Shown here in pieces: positions 33,544 to 43,200 of a stretch of DNA of 64,000 nucleotides; within the stretch, counting starts at the first letter, position 1; each line of letters opens with the position of its first letter. The notes beneath the pieces are model-generated. The model saw nothing but the letters and a program-made list of their open reading frames with translations. It was not told where the DNA came from and did not search any database. Location: positions 1 through 64,000 of the forward strand of contig CAYWNA010000036.1 in NCBI GenBank assembly GCA_964459305.1. Reading direction: 5' to 3'. The position numbers were made by a program, and so were the translations under genes. The stretch comes from CAYWNA01 sp964459305. Its GTDB lineage: Bacteria; Planctomycetota; Planctomycetia; Pirellulales; Pirellulaceae.

Positions 33544-35390
33544 AAATACGCTCTTACTTTTTCGCCACCCCAGTACAAAGACAGCCTTGAAGGCTCCTTC
33601 TTCCCTTCCTTGATTCCCGCATAGTAGGTTTGGGATGTCTCATCCCACAAATGCCGGTTGAAGCTACGCGCCAGGTTATCGGCAGCCGCGGCGTACTGCT
33701 CGGCCTGCTCTTTCTTGCCCAATACGTCGGCCAGGTATGCGGAGTCCTTGACTGCCCGATATATGCAGGCATTCAGCGTCGTGCCCTCGCAGTCATATTG
33801 AAAATTAACCGGATTATCAAAATGAAGGAACCACTCCCGTGCCTTGACAAGTCCCCTTTGCGTCCGCCGGTGCAGAAACCACTTGATTTGCCTGGTCAGG
33901 ACCGGCCACAGTTCGCGCACAAGATCAGCATCTCCCGTGACGTCGTAATATTGACGAAGAGTCTGGACCCAAAGAGATACCTGATCTTCGATCCGCGCGT
34001 GGATATTGCCCGGCCGCAAATGCAGATCCGAGGGACTGCACGCAAGCATCAGGTCGTCGCCCTGCTGGGTTAGCGCCAGGCGTCGCAGCATGTTGCCGAT
34101 CAGCCTCGGATCGCTGTAAACGGGAGTGCCGTCTTTTCCGGGTCCCGCAAACGCGACACGGATCATCGGATAGTCGATATGGGCCGTCATCCATTCGCCT
34201 CGCTCCGCGCCGTCCACGCAACCATCTTCACTGTTCACTTCAGCGGTATGGACGGCCATGGCCCAAAGCTCGTTCAGCATGCGATTGTTTGAGTGGAACC
34301 GTCCCAGCCGGTTGAACGGATAGAGCCGGTTGACGACTTTCGCACCGTGCAAGTGCATTCTGCCCGAATTCAGTTTAAGGTGCAGATACTTGAATCCGTA
34401 GGTATCGGTGCTCATATACGTCTGCCGCCCGGACCTGGCTCGATACTTGGCCGTGCCGAGGAAAGCGGGAATCCTGCGGACGATTCCGTTCGAACAAGTT
34501 TGGGCGGGTGTGACCTGAAGGTGGGTTCCGTGTTCGGCCTCGAAATCGAGGACATAATAGCCTAGAACCATTTGGCCGACGTCGATGACGATTTCGGCCG
34601 GGGCACGTATTTCGAGAGGCAGTGCATCGGGCAGTGGGCGACGGGAATGATTCGTTTGTTTCCCCTCCTTCACTGCCAGGATTGCGGTCGCCGGAATCTC
34701 CGTCTCGCGCAGCAAAGGAATCGATCGGGGGTAAAACGACCCCCATTGCATACCATCCGTAGGGCTGGCGGATTCCCACGTCGAGTCATCGAATTCCGGG
34801 AGCACCCAATCTTGTTTCTCGAACGCGGCATCGATATTGTCCACAACACAGGAATGCAGATTCGTGGGCGGCAGGAATCGCGTGTGACGACTCGCGCGCC
34901 ATCTCGAATCCGTCACCACTTGGAGAACGGCGCCTCCGCCGTTTTCGACATCCAGCCGCACGCCAAGCCCCGGCGCGTGCCTCATGATCCGTCTGCCGGA
35001 CAGGCCGGTCTGCACCAACACGGCCAACGTATTGGAGCCCCTTCGCAACCACGGCTTTACATCTACGGTATCGTACTCCGGCCTTCTCGGATGGAAACGG
35101 GACGGTCCCCGCACAACATACCGACCGTTGATCCAAAGCAGGTACCGAGCATCCGCAAAGACATGCAGTTCGGCTTTGGCCGGTTCTTCTGGCACGGTGA
35201 ATTGCTTTCGGAAGGCAACGCACATTTTCCGACCTGCTTCGTCGGCCGGCAGGGGAGTCCATATCATTGAGTCCTGCAACGATTTTCCTACAGCATCGGC
35301 ACCCACGTTCGCTGTCTGCTCCTCGGCCAAGGTTGTTTCCGCCGCGAAGACAGGCAGAAGCAACGTGATTACCGCGATCAACACGCTCAT
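33489..35390 (-). CDS. Exported GH78-like six-hairpin glycosidase, N-terminal part (frameshifted near 33545)
   Basis: 633 residues as read. The ATG at 35388-35390 has GAGGAG 11 nt upstream and starts the signal peptide 'MSVLIAVITLLLPVFA'. Beta domains ('AELHVFADARYLLWINGRYVVRGPSRF', 'IVIDVGQMVLGYYVLDFEAE') precede a helical barrel with 'DGCVDGAERGEWMTAHIDYP', the counterpart of the GH78 acid motif. After 'YYAGIKEGKKEPSRLSLYW' the frame drifts and stops at 33489. The lost C-terminus continues at 33543-32875. Full length would be about 838 residues, like the adjacent paralog. A fresh tandem duplicate is the likely origin. Confidence 0.7.
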   Translation of the reverse strand: MSVLIAVITLLLPVFAAETTLAEEQTANVGADAVGKSLQDSMIWTPLPADEAGRKMCVAFRKQFTVPEEPAKAELHVFADARYLLWINGRYVVRGPSRFHPRRPEYDTVDVKPWLRRGSNTLAVLVQTGLSGRRIMRHAPGLGVRLDVENGGGAVLQVVTDSRWRASRHTRFLPPTNLHSCVVDNIDAAFEKQDWVLPEFDDSTWESASPTDGMQWGSFYPRSIPLLRETEIPATAILAVKEGKQTNHSRRPLPDALPLEIRAPAEIVIDVGQMVLGYYVLDFEAEHGTHLQVTPAQTCSNGIVRRIPAFLGTAKYRARSGRQTYMSTDTYGFKYLHLKLNSGRMHLHGAKVVNRLYPFNRLGRFHSNNRMLNELWAMAVHTAEVNSEDGCVDGAERGEWMTAHIDYPMIRVAFAGPGKDGTPVYSDPRLIGNMLRRLALTQQGDDLMLACSPSDLHLRPGNIHARIEDQVSLWVQTLRQYYDVTGDADLVRELWPVLTRQIKWFLHRRTQRGLVKAREWFLHFDNPVNFQYDCEGTTLNACIYRAVKDSAYLADVLGKKEQAEQYAAAADNLARSFNRHLWDETSQTYYAGIKEGKKEPSRLSLYWGGEKVRAYFRESTKARKSSRPPCKPP

Positions 35391-35421
35391 GAAAACCAAA
35401 CTCCTCAAAACTCGTTTCGTG

Positions 35422-37902
35422 TTAGGGCCTGATACTGCCGGTGTGCTTTCCAGAGCGCAGCTCCACGGTGAAAAAGCGGCCCTTCGCTGTCGTGTTATCG
35501 ATGACTTTCCCGTCAATGGTCAGAGTTGGTGCCGCGGAAGGGAGAGGAATCGAGAAGTCTGCCGTTACTCCGGCAGGCACGGTGCACTCGAAGGTCAACT
35601 GACCGCCGGTTCCCCGTTTCCAAGCGATAGGCACCGGGCCATGGCGTGTGACAACAACACCCTCGGCTTCCGTCAGGTCACCCAGCCGTGGTTCAATCGT
35701 GATCCTTTTCTCGCAGATTGGTCCACTTCGCCGGACACCCAACACGTAGGCGGACAAATAGGCGGACGGGATTGGTCCGAAGTCGTGACAATAGTAACTC
35801 TTGTCACCGAACTGCTCGCCAAGCGTTCCGGGCATCTTCCGACCAACCATGATGGCCCAGCGCTCGCGCATCGTGTCAATCGCCTCCTGGTCCGCCTCGT
35901 CTGTGTTCATTTGATACAGCACATCAAAAGCAAATAGGTAAGCCATGGGGCTTATCAGCTCGCAATGATGCTTGAGAAAGTACTCCTGGACGGCTGTAAC
36001 TTTGCTATCGGGCACAAGCCCTCGATTGAGCGCCGTGAGAGCGGCCTGAGGCGTCGGTGGAAAAAACTCTTTGTCTTGATCAATCGACGCGTAGTAACGC
36101 TCGTAGGACTCGTCTTTCCAGCGGGACAATAGCTTCTTCTCCCCCTTCTTGAGCCCTGCGTAGTATGTGCCCGACGACTCGTCCCAAAGGTATTCATTAT
36201 ACGCCTCGGCCAGGGAACTCGCCGCCCTGGAGTATTGTGCCGCCTGCGCGGGCTTCCCGGTTCTTTCCGCCAGATAGGCCGCATCGAGAAGGGCGCGGTA
36301 CGCCAGGGCGTTGAGTGTGGCGCCTTCACATTCATGAAACGCGATCGGGTTGTCGAAATGCAGAAAGAACTCCCGCGCGTTTACCAGCCCACGCTCGGTG
36401 CGTCGATCGAGAAACCACGTCATCACCTTCTCAAGGACAGGCCACTCCCGCTCGACCATTTCGGCGTCCTCGGTGCCGTCATAGTACAGACGCAGCAGAT
36501 TCACCCAATAACAAGAGGAATCTTCGATGAAGTTGTGGATGCCGCGTCCGAGGTCGCGCGGACCCCGATGCCAATCGGACGGATGCCACCCTTTGATCAA
36601 TGCATCGCCCTCCTGGCTGAGTGCCATGCGGCTAATCTGATTGCCAAGAAGACGCATGTCGCTATAGACACACTCACCGTTGTGGTCGGGGGCGGCAAAC
36701 GCGACCCGCGTTACCGGATAGTCGATATGTCCGGTGACCCACTCCCCGCCTTCCGAACCGTCGATATAGCCGTCGACCGCGTTGACCTCGGAAGTACGTA
36801 TCGACATATCCCAAAGTTGATTGAGGAAACCGTCGTTGCACCGAAAGCTCCCGACGCGATCAAAGGGATAGCGTCGTTCGACGACCTCCAGGCCATGAAT
36901 TGTCACCTTGCCCTTGTGGAGTACAAGGTGAATGAGACGACAAGTATAGTCGTCCGTCGTGCGATACGTTCGTCGCCCGGGCAGCGCGGTCGTCTGATAG
37001 TGACAGCTTCCGAGGAAACCGGCAGTTCGATTCGTGTGGGATTGACGTGGACGCAATTCAAAATGCGAGTCGCCTTCCGACTCGAAATCCAACTTGAAGT
37101 AGGCACGCACCATCTGGCCCATGTCGATGACGGCGGTTGCCGGGGCGGTCAATTCCAGTGGCATGGAAGCATTCAGTGATTGCCTCGTCTTTTCCGTCTT
37201 TCCACTCTGAGTGATTGTCAGGATCTGCCCTCCGTCCATCTTCGACTCGCGAAGCAATGGGATCATCCGCTTTTGAAACGCACCCCAGTGCCTTCCTTCG
37301 ACAGCAACGGCCGTCTTCCAATTCGAGTCGTCAAATCCCGGTGTAGTCCAGTCACTCGGTTCGCGATGTTCATCAACACGATCGGTGATTCCACTCAGCC
37401 TGACCACGGGCGGGGCAAAACGGGTCGACGCACTGCTGCGCCACGTTGTATCGGTCGCAAACCGGTCAAGAACGTGTCCGTCTTTACCCTTCGTTTCCAG
37501 CAGGAGGCCTAGTCCCGGCGTGTGGTTGATGAAGCGGTAATTGGAAAGATGAGACTGTACAAGCACGGCAAGCGTATTCTCGCCTTTGTTCAGATAGTCG
37601 CCAACATTCAGAGTATCGTATTCGGGCCGTTTGGGGTCAAACCGGTTGGGGCCCCGAGCCACGTAGGTCCCGTTGATCCAGAGCATATAGCGTGTGTCGG
37701 CGAAGATGTGCAACGTGGCCGACGCAGGGGTCCCGGAAAGGGTGAACTCTTTGCGGAAACCGACCGATGCCGACGAGGATGTGTCTACGGCGTCCCAAAT
37801 CATCACCCCTTGCAACGTACTTGCAATTGGATCGACCGCGGAGGCGGGAGTGGCAAGGACGCAGGACGCCAGGAAAAGGAGGGCAGAAATATGCCTGAAC
37901 AT
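35422..37902 (-). CDS. Exported GH78-like six-hairpin glycosidase (intact tandem paralog)
   Basis: 826 residues from the ATG at 37900-37902 (AAAGAG upstream), signal peptide 'MFRHISALLFLASCVLATPASA'. Domain order as in the downstream paralog: galactose-binding-like beta domain ('LHIFADTRYMLWINGTYVARGPNRFD'), 'WTTPGFDDSNWKTA', 'AVIDMGQMVRAYFKLDFESEG', then the barrel with 'DGYIDGSEGGEWVTGHIDYP', and a closing beta domain 'DGKVIDNTTAKGRFFTVELR'. The acid motif differs from classical GH78 (DCPHRERFGYGD), so this is a divergent branch and the sugar may not be rhamnose. The stop is 31 bp upstream of the paralog's start. The last ~60 bp of the two genes are nearly identical. Confidence 0.75.
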   Translation of the reverse strand: MFRHISALLFLASCVLATPASAVDPIASTLQGVMIWDAVDTSSSASVGFRKEFTLSGTPASATLHIFADTRYMLWINGTYVARGPNRFDPKRPEYDTLNVGDYLNKGENTLAVLVQSHLSNYRFINHTPGLGLLLETKGKDGHVLDRFATDTTWRSSASTRFAPPVVRLSGITDRVDEHREPSDWTTPGFDDSNWKTAVAVEGRHWGAFQKRMIPLLRESKMDGGQILTITQSGKTEKTRQSLNASMPLELTAPATAVIDMGQMVRAYFKLDFESEGDSHFELRPRQSHTNRTAGFLGSCHYQTTALPGRRTYRTTDDYTCRLIHLVLHKGKVTIHGLEVVERRYPFDRVGSFRCNDGFLNQLWDMSIRTSEVNAVDGYIDGSEGGEWVTGHIDYPVTRVAFAAPDHNGECVYSDMRLLGNQISRMALSQEGDALIKGWHPSDWHRGPRDLGRGIHNFIEDSSCYWVNLLRLYYDGTEDAEMVEREWPVLEKVMTWFLDRRTERGLVNAREFFLHFDNPIAFHECEGATLNALAYRALLDAAYLAERTGKPAQAAQYSRAASSLAEAYNEYLWDESSGTYYAGLKKGEKKLLSRWKDESYERYYASIDQDKEFFPPTPQAALTALNRGLVPDSKVTAVQEYFLKHHCELISPMAYLFAFDVLYQMNTDEADQEAIDTMRERWAIMVGRKMPGTLGEQFGDKSYYCHDFGPIPSAYLSAYVLGVRRSGPICEKRITIEPRLGDLTEAEGVVVTRHGPVPIAWKRGTGGQLTFECTVPAGVTADFSIPLPSAAPTLTIDGKVIDNTTAKGRFFTVELRSGKHTGSIRP

Positions 37903-38016
37903 TGTGAGATACTCTTTTGGCTTGAGGGGTGTCGGCGGACTGGGGAATGACGAGGTGCGAAATGACATGGTCGTCACGCTGCTGTTGTTCTGTTGGTGCG
38001 GGATCTTGTTCCCGAT

Positions 38017-40110
38017 CTACTCCTGTCTTTTCAGCTTGGCCATTGGGCCCAGAAGTCTTGCTCGCATCGCGGGATCACGTGTAAAGACCCCCATGAGGAA
38101 GTTGTAGCTTTCCGGGAGATACCCTTCGTAGCCGCAGGTGTTGCCGTTGATGAAGAAGTGCTCCGCACCGCCGGTACCCTTATTGACAATGCCGTTCTGA
38201 AATAAGCCGTCCTGGGCCGATCCGATCATCGCGGTCAGGATCCGGTCGGACTCTTCGTCAAGTCCAGCCACCTGCAAACCGAGCAGGTAGGGCCACACCA
38301 GCGTGGGATGGATCGTGCCGTTGGGATAGCGGTATCCAAAGGCCTTTTCCTCCGTGAGTTCATCCGGCCACGGAGGGACGTAGTGCGAATAAACGGGCTG
38401 CCCGTCCAGGCCGACGCGAGGCCCGATCATGTCTTCCTTGCGACACGGGATCAGGTTGCCGGGAACGCCCAGATGCCAGTTGGTGAAGCCGATCGACTTG
38501 GACTGCGCCACCACCCGTGAGAGAATCTCCTTACCTTGGACCGGGTCCACAATCCCGTAGGCAACCGCGATTCCGTTGACGAAGGTGTGGCAGTAATCGT
38601 GCGTTCGGCCGTCCTCGCTGATCCAACTGACAAACCAGCCGTTCTCGGGGCTCAGGAGTTGCCGGACATAGGCTTTCCGGAGCCGGGAGGCGTGGTGGCG
38701 GTAATATTCCGCGCCCTTGGGATGGCCGGTCGCCTCAAGCATGTCCGCCAGGCAAAGGAAGGCCCGATAGGAGAGGGCGTTGGTCCAGGCGTTCTTATGG
38801 CCGAAGTTCATCGACTCGAACCAGATGTCCGCTCGGTCCGGGTCGCGCAGCGTGCCGGCGTTGCCCCCGCCGTAACTTTCCACCAGCCCGTCCTTGTCCA
38901 CATCACGCCGCAGCACATAGTCGGCCATCCGGTGCAATACCTCGATTCGTTTGCGGAGCCAATCCACATCTCGGGAAATCGTCCAGTAATCCCAGGCCGC
39001 AATGATCAGACAGGGGCCCGTGCACACATACAAGTCATACATTTTCCCGAAGGCGTTCACGTGTCCCTGCGCACTGACCTGATGGCTCAGATGAAAGTCG
39101 ATGGATCGACGCAGTAAGACCTCGATATCGATTCCGGGGGCCGGTTCGCGATAAAAGAGCATCGGCTCGGCATAAAACCACAAGGAGACAGAGGCCGGGT
39201 TGGACAACACGTTGTTGGCCAGCACCCAGGTCTTTGAAGACCCGGCCCACGTGCCGCATGGTTGCCAGTTGTTCAGATACGCCCTGCGAATTTGTTTCCA
39301 TGCGCCCGGGTCGATTCCTTCGGGGGTAGACAGTTCCTGGGGGCGGAACCGCAACTCCAATCTGGAGCCTGCGGCAAGGGGTTTTGTGTAGAGGAGTTGC
39401 AGGGTCAGCTCTCCCGGTCGGTAACCAGGAATTCTTGCCGCGTCCAGCCATGCCTGTCCGCGAAGTCGTGGATCGAGGCCTGATGCGGGAGGGTATCCAC
39501 CACCGCCGCCTCGTCGGCCGTTGTTAATGACGCCCCATCCGGTGGGAGGATTCGCGTCGACCCGAAGATGGCCGAAATCCGGTACTACCAGCAACCACGG
39601 CCCCTCTCCGTAGCCGCGGGCGTTCAGGGCAGCCGGTATGAAGACCGCCGCTCCCATGAGGGCGTTGAAGGGTAGCGTGAGACTCAAATGGTCAACCGTG
39701 CCGTCGCCCTCATACGCCACCCGCCAAAACAGGTCGTCGCCCTCTCGCGAAATCGTCCACTTGACGGTGCCCTTGCGATCCTTTCTCGGAATCGAGCAGC
39801 TCCACACTTGGTCCTTATCCACGTGCCATCGTGCCGCGGCCGTATCGGCAGTCGGCCACGTCAACGTCGCAGGGCCTGCGAGCAGGTTGGTTTTCTCCCG
39901 GCCGGTTCCTTCCGAGTCCAGCCCGACATGCACCACGCCCCGTTCGGAATGCACTCCCAGGGTCCACCGGTGGTGCAAATCGCTCAACATAGACGTCCCT
40001 CGATCGCGGTCTGGCGAATCGGGGTTCTCTTCGCACCATCCGATAGCAAGAGAGGAAAGGAGAGTCAACAAGACAACCAACACGCCTGTTATCCGAAACG
40101 GTACTTTCAT
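38017..40110 (-). CDS. Exported (alpha/alpha)6 glycosidase-like protein, family unassigned
   Basis: 697 residues from the ATG at 40108-40110 with GGAGG 7 nt upstream. Signal peptide 'VPFRITGVLVVLLTLLSSLAIGWC'. Residues ~45-280 form a beta-sandwich with a Gly-rich stretch ('NNGRRGGGGGYPPASG'). The rest is a helical barrel with 'ESYGGGNAGTLRDPDRADIW', 'FESMNFGHKNAWTNALSYRAFLCLADML' and 'GYRYPNGTIHPTLVWPYLLGLQ'. This pattern resembles six-hairpin glycosidases (GH15/GH63/GH78-like) but no family motif is certain. It lies 114 bp upstream of the intact GH78-like paralog in the same direction. Confidence 0.6.
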   Translation of the reverse strand: MKVPFRITGVLVVLLTLLSSLAIGWCEENPDSPDRDRGTSMLSDLHHRWTLGVHSERGVVHVGLDSEGTGREKTNLLAGPATLTWPTADTAAARWHVDKDQVWSCSIPRKDRKGTVKWTISREGDDLFWRVAYEGDGTVDHLSLTLPFNALMGAAVFIPAALNARGYGEGPWLLVVPDFGHLRVDANPPTGWGVINNGRRGGGGGYPPASGLDPRLRGQAWLDAARIPGYRPGELTLQLLYTKPLAAGSRLELRFRPQELSTPEGIDPGAWKQIRRAYLNNWQPCGTWAGSSKTWVLANNVLSNPASVSLWFYAEPMLFYREPAPGIDIEVLLRRSIDFHLSHQVSAQGHVNAFGKMYDLYVCTGPCLIIAAWDYWTISRDVDWLRKRIEVLHRMADYVLRRDVDKDGLVESYGGGNAGTLRDPDRADIWFESMNFGHKNAWTNALSYRAFLCLADMLEATGHPKGAEYYRHHASRLRKAYVRQLLSPENGWFVSWISEDGRTHDYCHTFVNGIAVAYGIVDPVQGKEILSRVVAQSKSIGFTNWHLGVPGNLIPCRKEDMIGPRVGLDGQPVYSHYVPPWPDELTEEKAFGYRYPNGTIHPTLVWPYLLGLQVAGLDEESDRILTAMIGSAQDGLFQNGIVNKGTGGAEHFFINGNTCGYEGYLPESYNFLMGVFTRDPAMRARLLGPMAKLKRQE

Positions 40111-40158
40111 TGTGGGCCTCCGCAATTGCACTTCACTGTTCCGATCCGATTGAGGATG

Positions 40159-40218
40159 AGGCGTCCCCGCCTGCGAGAACGTATCTTCGTTGCATCAGGT
40201 CAGGCAGGAATGCCTGAC
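40159..40218. repeat. Intergenic palindromic repeats
   Basis: The 120-bp gap holds two hairpins. GTCAGGCA (40199-40206), GGAA, TGCCTGAC (40211-40218) is a perfect 8-4-8 hairpin. Just before it, GGCG-TCCC-CGCC (about 40160-40171) is a smaller one. Such 'gcgtccccgcctgc' and 'caggcaggaatgcctg' pairs look like REP-type repeats. The larger one could also end transcription of the 5.2-kb gene that stops at 40231, but there is no T-run. Confidence 0.55.
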
Positions 40219-40230
40219 GTACTATTGAGT

Positions 40231-43200
40231 TCACTCTACCGTTGACGCTTCCATGCCCGTTACCCCCGAGGCGATATCGGTGGCAATAACGTTCCAAGCT
40301 CCAACCGGATCGTTAAGTGCGAATTGAAGCGTTACGTTGCCTGCCCCGTGTTTGTCCAGGTAGGCCATGCGCTGATAGTGTCGGCGAGTTATTCCGTCTG
40401 GACCTTGCAGTTCGATTCGGACCACGCGTCCGGCACAGGACATGGTCGCAGGGGCTCGGACAGAACAGCCGATGGAGACCATTTGATCTCTTTGCACCTG
40501 AGCCGGAGCGTCAATGCTCACGCCTTGGATCTTCGCTTTCTGCAACGCGAACAAGGCGGCGGACTGGGTGTCTTCCATGCCTTTGACGGGAATCTCATCC
40601 AGTTCCCCCAAGTAAATGCCTTTCTTGACGTCATAGACATGCACCTTTTCTTTCAGATGAATCTTGCCCTCGTTCCATTTGCCGGGACGGTGGTCCATGA
40701 CCACGCCGACCAGGGTCAAGTCGCCTTTTTGCAGGACGCCGTAACGATCCCCGGGGCCGTGCGCGGGCGAGAAGGTGATTTCCGGGGAAATGTCGGCTGC
40801 GGTGAGAACCGAGTTCAGTATCTGCTCGATGGATTCACGGTCACACAAACCAGTATTCACGTTGAGCAGGAGGGCTTTTCCTTTGCCAGTTTTATGTTCA
40901 ACAACAAGCGGCACACCTTCTTTTTCGAGCAGAACTTTACCGTCGGTCACGGAAACAGACTTGTTTACCGCGCCTTTGCTGCCAGTCAGGGATATGGACT
41001 GTCCGTTCAGCGTGAACGTGTCGTCAAGAGCCGGAAGACCGGCTATCGCGGCGGGCCCCCGCATGTTCACCCCGAAAACACTGTTCAGTTGCGAACTGCG
41101 CAACTCCCGGCCGAACTCGTTGCGGATACCCACCGGGCCAAGGCCCAGCAGAATTCCGCCGTCTTTGACAAACTGTTCAAGAGCCTGAGCTTCTTTGCCG
41201 CTGATGCATTGTGAAGCTGGCAGGATGATGATTTTCGCTCTCTTGACGATGTCCGGGTTCCTGTTGATTTGCCGCCCGGTGATGTAGCCCCATTCGATGC
41301 CAAGTTTTCCAAGCGTCTTGATGATGCCGCCTTCGGCTTCCGTGGGAATACCAAATTCGTCGGCCGCCTCAAGGCCCAGCTTCGACGCTTGTGACCAATG
41401 CAGGTAGACGCCGGAGGGTTTGACCGCGCTGGTGCGCAGAAGCTGGCCTACTCCGTTTCCAATGAGCAGCAGATCGCGCATTTGCGTTTTGAAAAACGGC
41501 TTGTAGGAACCGTCCGTCATCAGAATTCCGTCACCTCCGGCTCCAAGACCGGTGTGAAAGTAGAACGAAGTGTTTCCGAAGCCACGGAGCGCCTGATCCC
41601 AGTATCGGGTTAAGGCGGCTTTCGGAATCTTATCGCCTTCGCAATAGGAACCATACCAGTGCCCGGTGATGTGGGCCGGGGTAGCAACAGCGCTCATCAG
41701 AGTACCGATCTTTCGGCTCGGATAAGGCGCCCAGACATCCATCGCGTTGAGCATTGCCTCCACGTCCTTTGTCTGAGAACCTTCCGCTCCGACCTTGGCC
41801 AGAGGGTCGTACTTCTTGATCTCATCGCGCAGGTAGACGTACATATCGCGGTAGACCATTTCCTGGGCGGCGCGATGATCGATCATGGCCGGGACATGGC
41901 GCTGTTCTTTCGCTTCACCGGCAGTTAAGCGGGAAACATCATCAAACGAGCGATAATCGCTTTGCCACTCCCGATTGAGTTGGTCAATCGTTCCGTACTT
42001 GTGAGTGAGGTGACGACGGAAGGCCCTTTGGCCCCACGGTGAAAAACCGAACTCACCGTAATGACGATTCTCATCTCCGAGACTGTAGAAAAACGGCCCG
42101 TACTTGCGGCAATCCAACAATCGCTTGCTGAAAATGTCCCACATATACTGCTTGATTTCGGGATTTTCAAAGGATCCGTCCTTGATAGCTTTGTTACTTG
42201 TCCGGACCCAACCTTTCTCACCCCCGTGGATCTGGATATTGGCGGCATAGGAAAGCGGCGTGAGGTCCCACATCGCCAAGTTCCGGAATGCTACATTCTT
42301 GGGCACGCGCAGTTGAATGTTGAATCCGGCCTTGCGCACCGGCTCCGCCATGATCATGGCGGAGCCGGTTAATGGGCTAATGCCACACCAGCCTATGGAT
42401 GGAAATTCGTGCGCGGTCAGAGCTTCAAGATTACGTTTCGGCACAAAGACCGCAGCGTCCTTTTGGGCCACGATCCTATCGCCGTCACGCAGTACGACCT
42501 CGATATAGCCGCCAAGAGTGCTGGGTGAATCTAAGCGAAGCTCGAAGGCAATATCCTGCGTGCCGGGTTGAACATCATACACTTCTCGCTCATAGATGCG
42601 GTCGTTGGTGTCGATCGCCTGAACAGTCAGGCTTAAGGGTCGCGGGCATGATCCGCACAGCCTTACTTTGCCTTCGGCTTTGTCTCCGTGCTCGACGCTG
42701 TCGGTGGTGAGGCTGACGTTTTCTATCTCTTCCGGGCCGGTGACGAAAAACGCCACATCGCCCCAATCCTCGGTTTTCTCGTGCGCCAGAAGGCGTAACT
42801 CCAAATAGTGAAGCCCCGTCTTCAAGACCGGCATGTCAAGGGATATCGCATTGGGATTCTCGCTCTGCTCCACATTGACCGGGTAGGTACTGTCCCACTC
42901 AACTTTGCCCAGCGGGTCGCGAATGGTGGTCAGCAATCGAGCCTTTCCCGTGACTCCGGCCTTGATGCCTACCTTAAAGGCGTTGCTTTTCGGCAACGCG
43001 GCGCGCTCCCAACGCATTCCATCGTCGGGGAATTGGAGTTGCCACTGAGGACTCTTGCCGCCGGCCCACCGCAGTGCTTTGCCGGCGAGCGAAAGATACT
43101 TGCCGTAACGCAGGTTCCACTGGCGCTTATAGGGCGCGTCATACAGGCACGGGGTCAGCCCAGCTTCCGGCAACAGGTATCCGGGCAAGGGGATCGGCTC

